Shown here piece by piece: positions 1-5,869 of a DNA stretch of 13,478 nt. The DNA lies in contig CALFPM010000119.1 in NCBI GenBank assembly GCA_937919155.1, positions 1 to 13,478 on the forward strand. The letters are read 5' to 3'. The notes under the pieces are model-generated. The model did no database searches. It was not told where the DNA came from and worked only from the letters and a program-made list of their open reading frames with translations. Numbering within the stretch: the stretch's first letter is position 1; every line of letters begins with the position of its first letter. Both the position numbers and the translations under genes were made by a program. This stretch comes from an uncultured Clostridia bacterium. GTDB lineage: Bacteria > Bacillota > Clostridia > Oscillospirales > Acutalibacteraceae.

Positions 1-201
1 GTATCTTCTGAACTTACCGTCAACATTGATGGTGTTAACCTTTGCAACCTTAACGCCGAAAAGTTCTTCAACTGCCTTAGCAATTTCGATCTTGTTTGCG
101 TCCTTAGCAACCTCAAAGGTGTACTTGCGGTCTGCAATGCCGTCCATGCTGTTTTCGGTGATTACGGGGCGGAGGATAATATCCTGTGCTAATCTGCTCA
201 T
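1..201 (-). CDS. rplW: 50S ribosomal protein L23 (partial, C-terminus beyond window)
   Basis: L23 binds 23S rRNA near the peptide exit tunnel and is a docking site for trigger factor and SRP. The first 67 codons are visible. They begin MSRLAQDIILRPVITENS, followed by the family's RKYTFEV and KVAKVNTI motifs; the rest of the gene lies beyond position 1. The ATG overlaps the rplD stop codon in an ATGA (198-201), so translation is probably coupled to L4. It is the fourth gene of the S10 operon in the usual order S10-L3-L4-L23. Identity is clear from sequence and position. Confidence 0.95.
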   Translation of the reverse strand, partial: MSRLAQDIILRPVITENSMDGIADRKYTFEVAKDANKIEIAKAVEELFGVKVAKVNTINVDGKFRRY

Positions 202-821
202 GCGTAAACCTCCTCGATCTTGCTTACTGCATCCTTAAGAACTACAACTGTGTCGCAGTTAAGGAGATCGTAAACATTAAGTGTACCGACAAGAGTTGTC
301 TTAACGCCTTCGATGTTGCGAGCTGAACGGTAGATGATATCGTTCTTCTCGGGAAGCACGAAGAGAACCTTCTTGCCTGTTTCAAGAGCATTAACAACGC
401 TAACCATTGCCTTTGTCTTGATCTCTGTAAGGTTAAGTGAATCAAGAACGATGAGCTCGTTATCAGCAAGCTTTGCTGAGAGAGCTGACTTCATTGCAAG
501 TCTTCTGACCTTCTTGTTAACTTCCTTCTTGTAATCACGGGGCTTGGGACCGTGAGCGATACCGCCGTGGTACCACTGGGGAGCTCTTGTTGAGCCCTGT
601 CTTGCGCGACCAGTGCCCTTCTGTCTCCAGGGCTTCTTGCCGCCGCCGCTTACTTCTGCTCTGGTAAGAGTAGACTGTGTGCCCTGACGCTGATTAGCGA
701 GATAGCTTACTACACAGAGATGCATAGCGGGAATGCTGGGTTCGATAGCAAAAATGCTGTCAGCAACATCCATATCGGAGAGCTTCTTGCCAGCCATATC
801 GAAAACTGATACTTTAGCCAT
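198..821 (-). CDS. rplD: 50S ribosomal protein L4
   Basis: L4 is an early-assembling 23S rRNA binder whose long loop lines the exit tunnel. The 207-residue length is normal. The diagnostic loop is seen as RAEVSGGGKKPWRQKGTGRARQ followed by GSTRAPQWYHGG, and the C-terminal half carries the globular domain ending in VVVLKDAVSKIEEVYA. A ribosome binding site (AAGGAG) sits about 9 nt before the ATG, and the gap from the rplC stop is only 17 nt. The stop overlaps the rplW start. In E. coli L4 represses its own operon through the S10 leader. Whether this L4 acts on the leader at 1848-2169 cannot be told from sequence. Confidence 0.97.
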   Translation of the reverse strand: MAKVSVFDMAGKKLSDMDVADSIFAIEPSIPAMHLCVVSYLANQRQGTQSTLTRAEVSGGGKKPWRQKGTGRARQGSTRAPQWYHGGIAHGPKPRDYKKEVNKKVRRLAMKSALSAKLADNELIVLDSLNLTEIKTKAMVSVVNALETGKKVLFVLPEKNDIIYRSARNIEGVKTTLVGTLNVYDLLNCDTVVVLKDAVSKIEEVYA

Positions 822-838
822 TATTCTCTACTCCTTCC

Positions 839-1471
839 TTATGCTTTCTTAACTGAATCGCGGATAACAACGATGCCGCCCTTGGGGCCGGGGATGGCGC
901 CCTTGATAGCGAGAAGGTTGTTCTCTGCATCAACTTTAACTACGTCAAGATTCTGGATTGTAACTCTTTCGCAGCCAAGGTGACCTGCAAGCTTCTTGCC
1001 CTTGAATACTCTTGAGGGGTCGGAGCAAGCACCGAGTGAACCAGCGTGTCTTGCAACAGGACCGGTACCGTGTGATTCCTTGAGTCTGGAGAAGTTCCAT
1101 CTCTTGATTGCGCCGGCAGTACCTTTACCCTTGCTTGTGCCGATAACGTCTACCTTTTCGCCAACTGCAAAGATGTCTGCCTTGAGTGTATCGCCAACGT
1201 TAACGCTTGCGATATCGATTTTGAACTCCTTAAGTGTCTTCTTAGGAGCTACGTCAGCCTTCTTGAACTGACCCATCATGGGCTTGTTCACGCGCTGAAC
1301 CTTTACATCGCCGAAGCCGAGCTGAACTGCTTCATAACCGTCGTTTTCCATTGTCTTCTTTGTAACGACTGTGCAGGGGCCTGCTTCAACTACTGTTACG
1401 GGAATTACATTTCCCTTTTCATCGAAGATCTGTGTCATACCGATCTTCTTGCCGATGAGTGCTTTCTGCAT
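839..1471 (-). CDS. rplC: 50S ribosomal protein L3
   Basis: L3 is one of the first proteins to assemble on 23S rRNA and reaches the peptidyl transferase centre. The 210-residue product starts MQKALIGKKIGMTQIFDEKG, the L3 signature. It contains the GTSKGKGTAGAIKRWNF segment and the loop HAGSLGACSDPSRVFKGKK-LAGHLG. The loop has S-DPSR where many proteobacterial L3s have Q-TPGK, which I take as lineage variation. An AGGAGG sequence lies about 8 nt before the ATG. A 64-nt spacer separates it from rpsJ; I saw no terminator or promoter in that spacer, so it is read from the S10 promoter. Confidence 0.97.
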   Translation of the reverse strand: MQKALIGKKIGMTQIFDEKGNVIPVTVVEAGPCTVVTKKTMENDGYEAVQLGFGDVKVQRVNKPMMGQFKKADVAPKKTLKEFKIDIASVNVGDTLKADIFAVGEKVDVIGTSKGKGTAGAIKRWNFSRLKESHGTGPVARHAGSLGACSDPSRVFKGKKLAGHLGCERVTIQNLDVVKVDAENNLLAIKGAIPGPKGGIVVIRDSVKKA

Positions 1472-1535
1472 ATTGCTTTCCTCCTGTTAGGTTATTGGTT
1501 GACTTTTCTGCCAACATGACCTGCATTTGTTGAAA

Positions 1536-1847
1536 TTAAAGTTTGATTTCGATTTCAACGCCTGCGGGAAGCTCAAGACCTGTCAGAGCTTCAACTGTCT
1601 TTGCTGAAGGTCTGATGATGTCGATAAGCCTTTTGTGTGTTCTCTGCTCAAACTGCTCTCTGCTGTCCTTGTACTTGTGAACAGCACGAAGGATTGTTAC
1701 AACTTCCTTCTCTGTGGGAAGGGGAACGGGACCTGAAACCTGAGCACCTGTTCTCTTTGCGGTCTCAACGATCTTTTCCGCTGCCTTGTCAACAAGGCTG
1801 TGGTCGTAACCCTTGAGTCTGATTCTGATTTTTCCCTTAACTGCCAT
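1536..1847 (-). CDS. rpsJ: 30S ribosomal protein S10
   Basis: S10 is a 30S head protein; its NusE role in antitermination complexes is known for the family. The start is set at the ATG at 1845-1847, giving 103 residues (MAVKGKIRIRLKGYDHSLVD...), the family's standard length. A GGAGG (1856-1860) lies 8 nt upstream. The frame stays open upstream to 1889, but those 14 extra codons have no homology to S10 and no ribosome binding site. Motifs include GPVPLPTEKEVVTILRA and the HKYKDSREQFEQRTHKRLID loop that docks on 16S rRNA. It is the first gene of the operon and follows a ~320-nt leader. Confidence 0.97.
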   Translation of the reverse strand: MAVKGKIRIRLKGYDHSLVDKAAEKIVETAKRTGAQVSGPVPLPTEKEVVTILRAVHKYKDSREQFEQRTHKRLIDIIRPSAKTVEALTGLELPAGVEIEIKL

Positions 1848-1921
1848 GGTGAACGCCTCCTTAAGAATTTGGCGGGCTGTGAATTGCAAATTGGTGAAAA
1901 CCGACCCGGGTGTTTCAACCC

Positions 1922-2055
1922 GTCCGATTTAAAAACCGGAAAAACATATTTCCGGGAAAGCTTTCGCTCATTTGCACATAGGTATCCCGCAACAAGGCTG
2001 CCCGGGAATGGCAGACCTTAAGCAAGGACACAATTCGCCCGGTTTGAAATCGGAC
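1922..2055 (-). promoter_or_regulatory. Long-range antiterminator pairing in the S10 leader
   Basis: On the minus strand GTCCGATTTCAAACCGG (2055-2039) is complementary to CCGGTTTTTAAATCGGAC (1939-1922). The outer nine pairs and inner seven pairs are all Watson-Crick, separated by one unpaired C opposite two U. The inner seven pairs use the last four bases of the terminator's 3' arm and three bases of its U run, so forming this helix destroys the terminator. With 16 pairs against 7 it should be the more stable state. A ligand or protein that blocks 2039-2055 would switch the operon off. Confidence 0.6.
1931..1955 (-). terminator. Terminator-like hairpin inside the S10 leader
   Basis: On the minus strand CCGGAAA (1955-1949) pairs perfectly with TTTCCGG (1942-1936) around a 6-nt loop, and is followed directly by TTTTT (1935-1931). 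It lies 84 nt before the rpsJ start. A terminator upstream of an essential operon makes sense only if it is conditional. The U run is short, so it may act as a pause site instead. Confidence 0.6.
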
Positions 2056-2175
2056 ATACTCCGCAGAAATTTCCCGCTTCGGTGAGCGGCCACCTCCTGC
2101 ATCAACGCATATCTGCAATGGTTTGCGGCTGATTCCGGGCATAATTGCCCCTTTGACCGAAACCCGTGCCCTAGT

Positions 2176-2204
2176 ATAGTAACACAAGACTATTGATATG
2201 TCAA
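2176..2204 (-). promoter_or_regulatory. Sigma-A type promoter of the S10 operon
   Basis: A perfect -35 box TTGACA (2204-2199) is separated by 17 bp from the -10 box TACTAT (2181-2176). The DNA just upstream (about 2207-2238) is almost pure A/T, with runs of A phased like an UP element, fitting a highly transcribed ribosomal operon. Transcription would start near the GGG at 2171-2169. Confidence 0.85.
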
Positions 2205-2436
2205 TAGGTTTTTTCATAATTTTTTGAAATTTTTTAAACCCTGAATCCCAATGATATCAAGGGTTTTGACGCTTTACCGCGGTGAATTGATGTTTGCGCA
2301 AAAAGCACATATATAAAAGGTATGTATAATATATATGCATCCTACAATATACTGTGGTTTTGTTGCCGGACAACCCAAAATACAGAAAACTTTTCTGAAT
2401 ATATTTTGTGGCAAGTGTCTGTTTTTCCTAAAACAC
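2205..2436. other. Intergenic region between divergent promoters
   Basis: The part nearest the S10 promoter (2207-2238) is the A/T-rich element described with that promoter. Further along are a 7-bp inverted repeat AAACCCT/AGGGTTT (2236-2242, 2260-2266; 17-nt loop) without a U run, an A/T-rich stretch around 2310-2340 with an isolated TATAAT (2325-2330) lacking a -35 partner, and the left arm of the inverted repeat at 2409. I see no gene or tRNA here. Confidence 0.6.
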
Positions 2437-2442
2437 TTGCCA
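2409..2442. repeat. 10-bp inverted repeat overlapping the -35 box (possible operator)
   Basis: TGGCAAGTGT (2409-2418) and ACACTTGCCA (2433-2442) are perfect inverted copies separated by 14 bp, with arm centres 24 bp apart. The right arm contains the whole -35 box of the promoter at 2437-2465. The spacing is a little over two helical turns and suits a dimeric or dimer-of-dimers regulator. It has no U run after it and lies before the transcription start, so it is not a terminator or leader hairpin. Confidence 0.5.
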
Positions 2443-2465
2443 ATTCCGTGATATTATGGTAGAAT
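2437..2465 (+). promoter_or_regulatory. Promoter of the small plus-strand gene
   Basis: The -35 box TTGCCA (2437-2442) and -10 box TAGAAT (2460-2465) are 17 bp apart, and the -10 is preceded by TGG, an extended -10 (TGn). Transcription would start near 2472, leaving a leader of about 30 nt that holds the AGGAG ribosome binding site. Confidence 0.7.
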
Positions 2466-2501
2466 AAATTCACTTCCATTTTTGAAAGGAGCGGACAAAA
2501 G

Positions 2502-2816
2502 ATGATAGGTTTAGGCAAATGGGCCTGCAATGTTAACACAATGTTTTTCTCAGGCGAAGCAAAAATAAAGGTTTTTGACAACAACGGTGAATACGGTTTT
2601 GAGCTTGATGTTCCCGGTGTTACCGTGCCTGAAATCATTGTTAAAGAGCTTACTGAGGATGACGACACAATAGAGGCTGTCGTTCAGACAAGTCTTCTTC
2701 CTGACAAGGATATCAACCTTTCAATCACCTTTGACGGCGATGAATTTGACGGATTTCTCAAAATCCCCTTCCTTGGCAAAGTCAAATTCAAGGACGGTCA
2801 CAGAATAGCTGAATAA
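2502..2816 (+). CDS. Small protein of unknown function (104 aa)
   Basis: I do not recognise this protein. It has its own promoter (2437-2465), an AAAGGAG ribosome binding site about 10 nt before the ATG, and a strong terminator directly after the stop. It is the only plus-strand gene in the window, so it is a stand-alone transcript. The product is acidic (ELTEDDDTIEA, FDGDEFDGF) with no signal peptide or membrane segment. Alternating hydrophobic and polar residues (EAKIKVFDNNGEYGFELDV, INLSITFDGDEF) suggest a small beta-rich cytosolic domain. The opening MIGLGKWACNVNTMFFSGEA ends where the beta pattern starts. There is one Cys (C9) and no catalytic motif I can name. Confidence 0.85.
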   Translation: MIGLGKWACNVNTMFFSGEAKIKVFDNNGEYGFELDVPGVTVPEIIVKELTEDDDTIEAVVQTSLLPDKDINLSITFDGDEFDGFLKIPFLGKVKFKDGHRIAE

Positions 2817-2817
2817 C

Positions 2818-2861
2818 AAAAACGGCTTGCAATGGATAATCTCCGATGCAAGCCGTTTTTT
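2818..2861. terminator. Bidirectional intrinsic terminator after the small gene
   Basis: A 14-bp stem is formed by AAAAACGGCTTGCA (2818-2831) and TGCAAGCCGTTTTT (2847-2860) around a 15-nt loop, beginning two bases after the stop codon. The T run serves the plus strand and the A run makes it work on the minus strand too. Confidence 0.92.
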
Positions 2862-2877
2862 ATGCTTCCTGACAAAG

Positions 2878-2908
2878 AAAAAGCCGAGGCCATAAGCCTC
2901 GGATTTTT
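2878..2908 (-). terminator. Intrinsic terminator of the aldolase operon
   Basis: On the minus strand CCGAGGC (2902-2896) pairs with GCCTCGG (2890-2884) around a 5-nt loop, followed by CTTTTTC. It lies about 45 bp after the aldolase stop. The flanking A and T runs make it bidirectional as well, giving two back-to-back terminators between convergent genes. Confidence 0.9.
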
Positions 2909-2953
2909 CTCGTATAAAACGGGGGGGACAAAAGATGGTAGTGGTCAAATTAA

Positions 2954-4153
2954 TTATTTCTCCGCCTGCTTTGAGTACTTGAGAGTATAAACAATTCTCA
3001 TTACCCAAGCTTCAACGGGGTTGATTGCCTTTTCCTTGCCGAAAACCTTTGCGGTGAGCAAGGTGAGGGCACTTTTGCTCATAATCATATCAACTGCCTG
3101 TGCATCGCCTTCGTTGGCACCGCAGCAGAGAGCACCCATATCCTTGAGAAGCACTGCATTCTTCCTCTTGAGTGCCTTTACGCACTTGTCGGGAGATGCG
3201 CACTTGACTGTGGGGCCGCAAATCTGAGCAAAGTCATCAAGCAGAGGCTTCATTGTTTTGCCGAGTCTGGAAACGGCAACAACCTCACTTGAAGTGTTAT
3301 GTATGATGTTGTTGAATGCGGGGTTGGCAAGATAGATATCCTTGTGAGCAAGAGCAACTTCTGCAAGCTCACCGATAGCTGCCGATGCGCCGTTAAGTTC
3401 CATCGAAACCTCGGAACCGTCCGCCTTATTGGTGAAAAGAATCTCTCCGCTTTCGCGGTTGCAGGTACTATTATACAGCAAAGATTCATCAATTTCAACA
3501 GTTTTTTGTGAATTCGTAAGCTTGTCAGCCATTTCCGAACAGAAGCCTTCGAGAGTGTCCGAGTTTATGCCCATTCTCTCTTTTGCAGCGGAAAGAATGT
3601 GCTTTGAGCATACGCTTTCAAGAGTATTCGCAACCTGAAAAGCCTCCTCGCTGTCTTTACCGAAGCAAAGAGCGCCGTGGTGAGCCATAATAACTGCCTT
3701 TGAGGGACTCAGGCGCAGAGCCTTTGTAACACCCTTCTTGAGCTTCTTTGTGCCGGGCAGACCGTATGAACCCATGTGGATTACTCCGCCGATAAGCTTG
3801 CCTGCATCACCCACAACCTTTTCAATGCCCTTTGAAAGTGCACTGACTGCAGAAGCAACCTTCTGATGTGTGTGGATAACAAAATTAGCTTCGGGGAATT
3901 CCTTGTAAACCTCAGCGTGAATGCCCTTTTCCGATGAGGGTTTAACATTGCCGCCCCACTCAAGAGTGTTGATTGCAACTTCAACAATATCATCGGGTGT
4001 GAGGCCGATATAAGGCTTGCCGCTGGGAGTGATAACAAAAGTTTTGTCGTCAACACGGCAGCTTACGTTGCCCCATGTTCTGGCAATAAGACCTGTTTCA
4101 ACAAGTCTTTCGCCTGCTTCTATAACAAGTTTTTTTGCGGTTAAAACGTCCAT
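2954..4153 (-). CDS. Class II aldolase/adducin-family protein with a degenerate second domain
   Basis: The 399-residue protein is nearly twice the usual ~215. Residues 1-210 form a complete class II aldolase domain: WGNVS (27-31) and TPSG (42-45) match the phosphate-binding loops, and E75, H94, H96 and H158/H159 match the catalytic acid and Zn ligands of fuculose-phosphate aldolase. Residues ~225-390 repeat the fold: IIHNTSSEVVAVS (283-295) aligns with VIHTHQKVASAVS, and AVLLKDMGALCCG (333-345) with AVIMAHHGALCFG. The second copy has lost one His of the HxH pair and both of HHG, so it cannot bind metal the same way. The ATG is chosen at MDVLTAKK because AAAGGAAA lies 8 nt upstream; the 30 extra open codons upstream lack homology. 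It follows the aminotransferase gene by 94 nt. The substrate is unknown. Confidence 0.88.
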   Translation of the reverse strand: MDVLTAKKLVIEAGERLVETGLIARTWGNVSCRVDDKTFVITPSGKPYIGLTPDDIVEVAINTLEWGGNVKPSSEKGIHAEVYKEFPEANFVIHTHQKVASAVSALSKGIEKVVGDAGKLIGGVIHMGSYGLPGTKKLKKGVTKALRLSPSKAVIMAHHGALCFGKDSEEAFQVANTLESVCSKHILSAAKERMGINSDTLEGFCSEMADKLTNSQKTVEIDESLLYNSTCNRESGEILFTNKADGSEVSMELNGASAAIGELAEVALAHKDIYLANPAFNNIIHNTSSEVVAVSRLGKTMKPLLDDFAQICGPTVKCASPDKCVKALKRKNAVLLKDMGALCCGANEGDAQAVDMIMSKSALTLLTAKVFGKEKAINPVEAWVMRIVYTLKYSKQAEK

Positions 4154-4247
4154 AATATATTTCCTTTCGGATATTATTATCGGCAAAGGAAGCTGAAACA
4201 TAAACAAAATAATCTGTCTATGCTTCAGCATCCCAATGGTCAATCAA

Positions 4248-5726
4248 TTATTTTTCAAGGCAAACGATATTCTCAAATACCCTGTCAAATCTTGCAACTG
4301 CATCGTCAATCATTTCTTCTGTGTATGCAGCGCTGGTGTAAAGACGGCTGCCTGCAAGAGTTACGAGACCCTCTGCCATGTATGCAGCGCCCATGTGAGT
4401 CATTACCTTCTTACGCTTTGAGGTTTCGTCAAGAACCTTGGGAATGCCCCAGGGCTTGCACCAGTTGATTGCGAAGTTCATTGTGCCAACTGTTTCAAGA
4501 TGGCAGATTGAACCCTGGTTGAATGCAACGAAGGGAAGGTTTCTCTTCTTGATGATTTCCTGAAGACCTGCTGTGAGTCTGTCACCCATCTGAGCTGCCT
4601 TGTAGCAAGCATCTGCTTTTTCCATTTCTTCAAGCATTGTGTAACCTGCGATACAGCTGAGGGGGTTAGCAGTCATTGTACCGCCGCAGAAAGCCTTCTT
4701 GATCTTCTTGCCGTCACCGTCAAGACCTGAACCAAGATGCTTCATATATTCTTTCTTGCCGCCGAGACCGCCTGCGCCGGGGTATCCGCCTGCCATAACC
4801 TTACCGAATACGGTGAGGTCAGGTGAAACGCCGAAGTAACCCTGAGCACCGCTCATGCTTACGCGGAATGCAGTAACAACTTCGTCAAAGATAAGAAGTG
4901 CGCCGTACTTGCGGCAAAGTGCTTCAACGCCCTTGCAGAAGTTCTTGTCAACGGGTCTTGTGCCGCTTTCGGGGCCAACGGGCTCAAGCATAACTGCTGC
5001 TGTGCCGCCCTTGAGACGGTTTGCCTTAAGCTTTCTCTCAAGGTCATTGAGGTCGCCGGGGAAGAATTCGTCTGTATCCTTGAAGCAGAACAGGGGAACA
5101 CCGGGAGCCTGAGTGAACTTTGAGCCGGGAACACGGATGCTGTAACCGAGCTGATCTGACCAGCCGTGGTATGCGCCGCCCATCTTAAGGATCTTCTTCT
5201 TACCTGTTGCAAGACGTGCAACACGGATAGCTGTCATACAAGCTTCTGTACCTGAACCGAGCATACGGAACATATCAACAGAAGGAATGAGGTCAGCAAT
5301 TTTCTTGCCAAGCTTATATTCATACTCATGGAAAAGACCTGTTGAAGGTCCGCAAGTGTTGAGGAGTTCGATAACCTTTTCACGAACTGCAGGAGGATTG
5401 CTGCCCAGAACTGTGGGGCCGCCTGCCTGAAGGAAATCATAGTACTGATTGCCGTCAATATCGTAAAGATATGCACCGTCAGCCTTTGTGAAAACAAGGG
5501 GGAACGGATAGTTGAAAGCGAGGTTGTGCTGAACGCCGCCGGGGATGACCTGTTTTGCTTCTTCAATCATTGCCTTTGACTTTGCACATTTGCCGTCAAA
5601 ATACTCTGCCTCATACTTTTTGAGAGCTTCGGGGCTGATTGAATAAATAGGCTTTTTAATAAGCTCGTCAAGCTGCTTCTGAACAGCCTGCGCATCGGGG
5701 TAATTGATAATACCGTGATTTGACAT
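4248..5726 (-). CDS. PLP-dependent class III aminotransferase, glutamate-1-semialdehyde aminomutase-like
   Basis: The 492-residue protein is a fold-type I PLP enzyme closest by eye to HemL: EEAKQVIPGGVQHN, KADGAYLYDIDGNQYYDF, MLGSGTEACMTAIRVAR and KMGGAYHGWSDQ all have HemL counterparts. D281 in LIFDEVVTAFR should hold the PLP pyridine N, and K309 in VFGKVMAGGYPGAG should form the Schiff base. It is ~65 residues longer than HemL, mainly through an N-terminal extension of ~55 residues. The window has no other tetrapyrrole gene, and the partner is an aldolase-family protein, so heme synthesis is unlikely. A paired aldehyde/ketone-amine conversion is more plausible but is inference. GGGAGG lies 8 nt before the ATG, and the gene is first in its operon. 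Confidence 0.9.
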   Translation of the reverse strand: MSNHGIINYPDAQAVQKQLDELIKKPIYSISPEALKKYEAEYFDGKCAKSKAMIEEAKQVIPGGVQHNLAFNYPFPLVFTKADGAYLYDIDGNQYYDFLQAGGPTVLGSNPPAVREKVIELLNTCGPSTGLFHEYEYKLGKKIADLIPSVDMFRMLGSGTEACMTAIRVARLATGKKKILKMGGAYHGWSDQLGYSIRVPGSKFTQAPGVPLFCFKDTDEFFPGDLNDLERKLKANRLKGGTAAVMLEPVGPESGTRPVDKNFCKGVEALCRKYGALLIFDEVVTAFRVSMSGAQGYFGVSPDLTVFGKVMAGGYPGAGGLGGKKEYMKHLGSGLDGDGKKIKKAFCGGTMTANPLSCIAGYTMLEEMEKADACYKAAQMGDRLTAGLQEIIKKRNLPFVAFNQGSICHLETVGTMNFAINWCKPWGIPKVLDETSKRKKVMTHMGAAYMAEGLVTLAGSRLYTSAAYTEEMIDDAVARFDRVFENIVCLEK

Positions 5727-5742
5727 TTTATATCCTCCCTTT

Positions 5743-5760
5743 AAGCGATTTGCACCGCTT
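5743..5760 (-). repeat. Small hairpin in the aminotransferase leader
   Basis: On the minus strand AAGCG (5760-5756) and CGCTT (5747-5743) pair around an 8-nt loop, ending a few bases before the GGGAGG ribosome binding site. It could modulate translation or be an operator just downstream of the transcription start. The stem is short and the call is weak. Confidence 0.3.
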
Positions 5761-5780
5761 GAAATAATATATACAATATA

Positions 5781-5808
5781 ATTATAACACAGTAAAAATT
5801 TTTTGCAA
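5781..5808 (-). promoter_or_regulatory. Promoter of the aminotransferase-aldolase operon
   Basis: On the minus strand TTGCAA (5808-5803) is followed after 16 bp by a consensus -10 TATAAT (5786-5781), which is preceded by TGT, an extended -10. Transcription would start near 5774, leaving a leader of about 48 nt. The operon is therefore separate from smc upstream. Confidence 0.8.
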
Positions 5809-5816
5809 GCACAGTT

Positions 5817-5833
5817 TGACTATATTTTAGTCA
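5817..5833. repeat. Inverted repeat upstream of the aminotransferase promoter
   Basis: TGACTA (5817-5822) and TAGTCA (5828-5833) are perfect inverted 6-bp arms around TATTT, ending 9 bp upstream of the -35 box on the minus strand. That position suits an activator binding site. No regulator gene is nearby. Confidence 0.35.
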
Positions 5834-5847
5834 CATTTGTAACACTG

Positions 5848-5869
5848 TGGGACTTTTATTCAAGTCCCA
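5848..5869 (-). repeat. 8-bp inverted repeat spanning the smc stop codon
   Basis: TGGGACTT (5848-5855) and AAGTCCCA (5862-5869) form a perfect 8-bp stem with a 6-nt loop containing the smc stop. No T run follows on the minus strand, so this is not a standard intrinsic terminator. It may protect the 3' end of the mRNA or act with Rho. Readthrough into the next operon is possible. Confidence 0.4.

Larger units (their letters stand above)
1848..2169 (-). promoter_or_regulatory. Long 5' leader of the S10 operon, candidate attenuator
   Basis: The stretch between the predicted transcription start (about 2169) and rpsJ is some 320 nt with no convincing gene. Read on the minus strand it contains, in order: a 5-bp hairpin GGGCA/TGCCC (2137-2150), a 5-bp hairpin CCGCT/AGCGG (2074-2089), the 5' strand of a long-range helix (2039-2055), a CTGCC/GGCAG hairpin (1998-2014), a terminator-like hairpin (1936-1955) with five U, and the 3' strand of the long-range helix (1922-1939). 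The terminator and the long-range helix share bases, so they exclude each other. E. coli controls its S10 operon through the leader via L4; that this unrelated leader does something similar is inference. Confidence 0.65.

Noticed and set aside
1915..2217. 100-codon open frame on the minus strand upstream of rpsJ
   Set aside because: Its first codons lie upstream of the S10 transcription start and overlap the -35 and -10 boxes. Only the inner ATG at 2142 could be translated, and that is treated as a finding, not a gene.
2236..2266. AAACCCT/AGGGTTT inverted repeat as a terminator
   Set aside because: The loop is 17 nt, there is no T run on the minus strand and only four T on the plus strand, and no gene ends into it.
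2325..2330. Isolated TATAAT as promoter of the small gene
   Set aside because: No -35 box at the right distance and no extended -10. The promoter at 2437-2465 is far better and closer.
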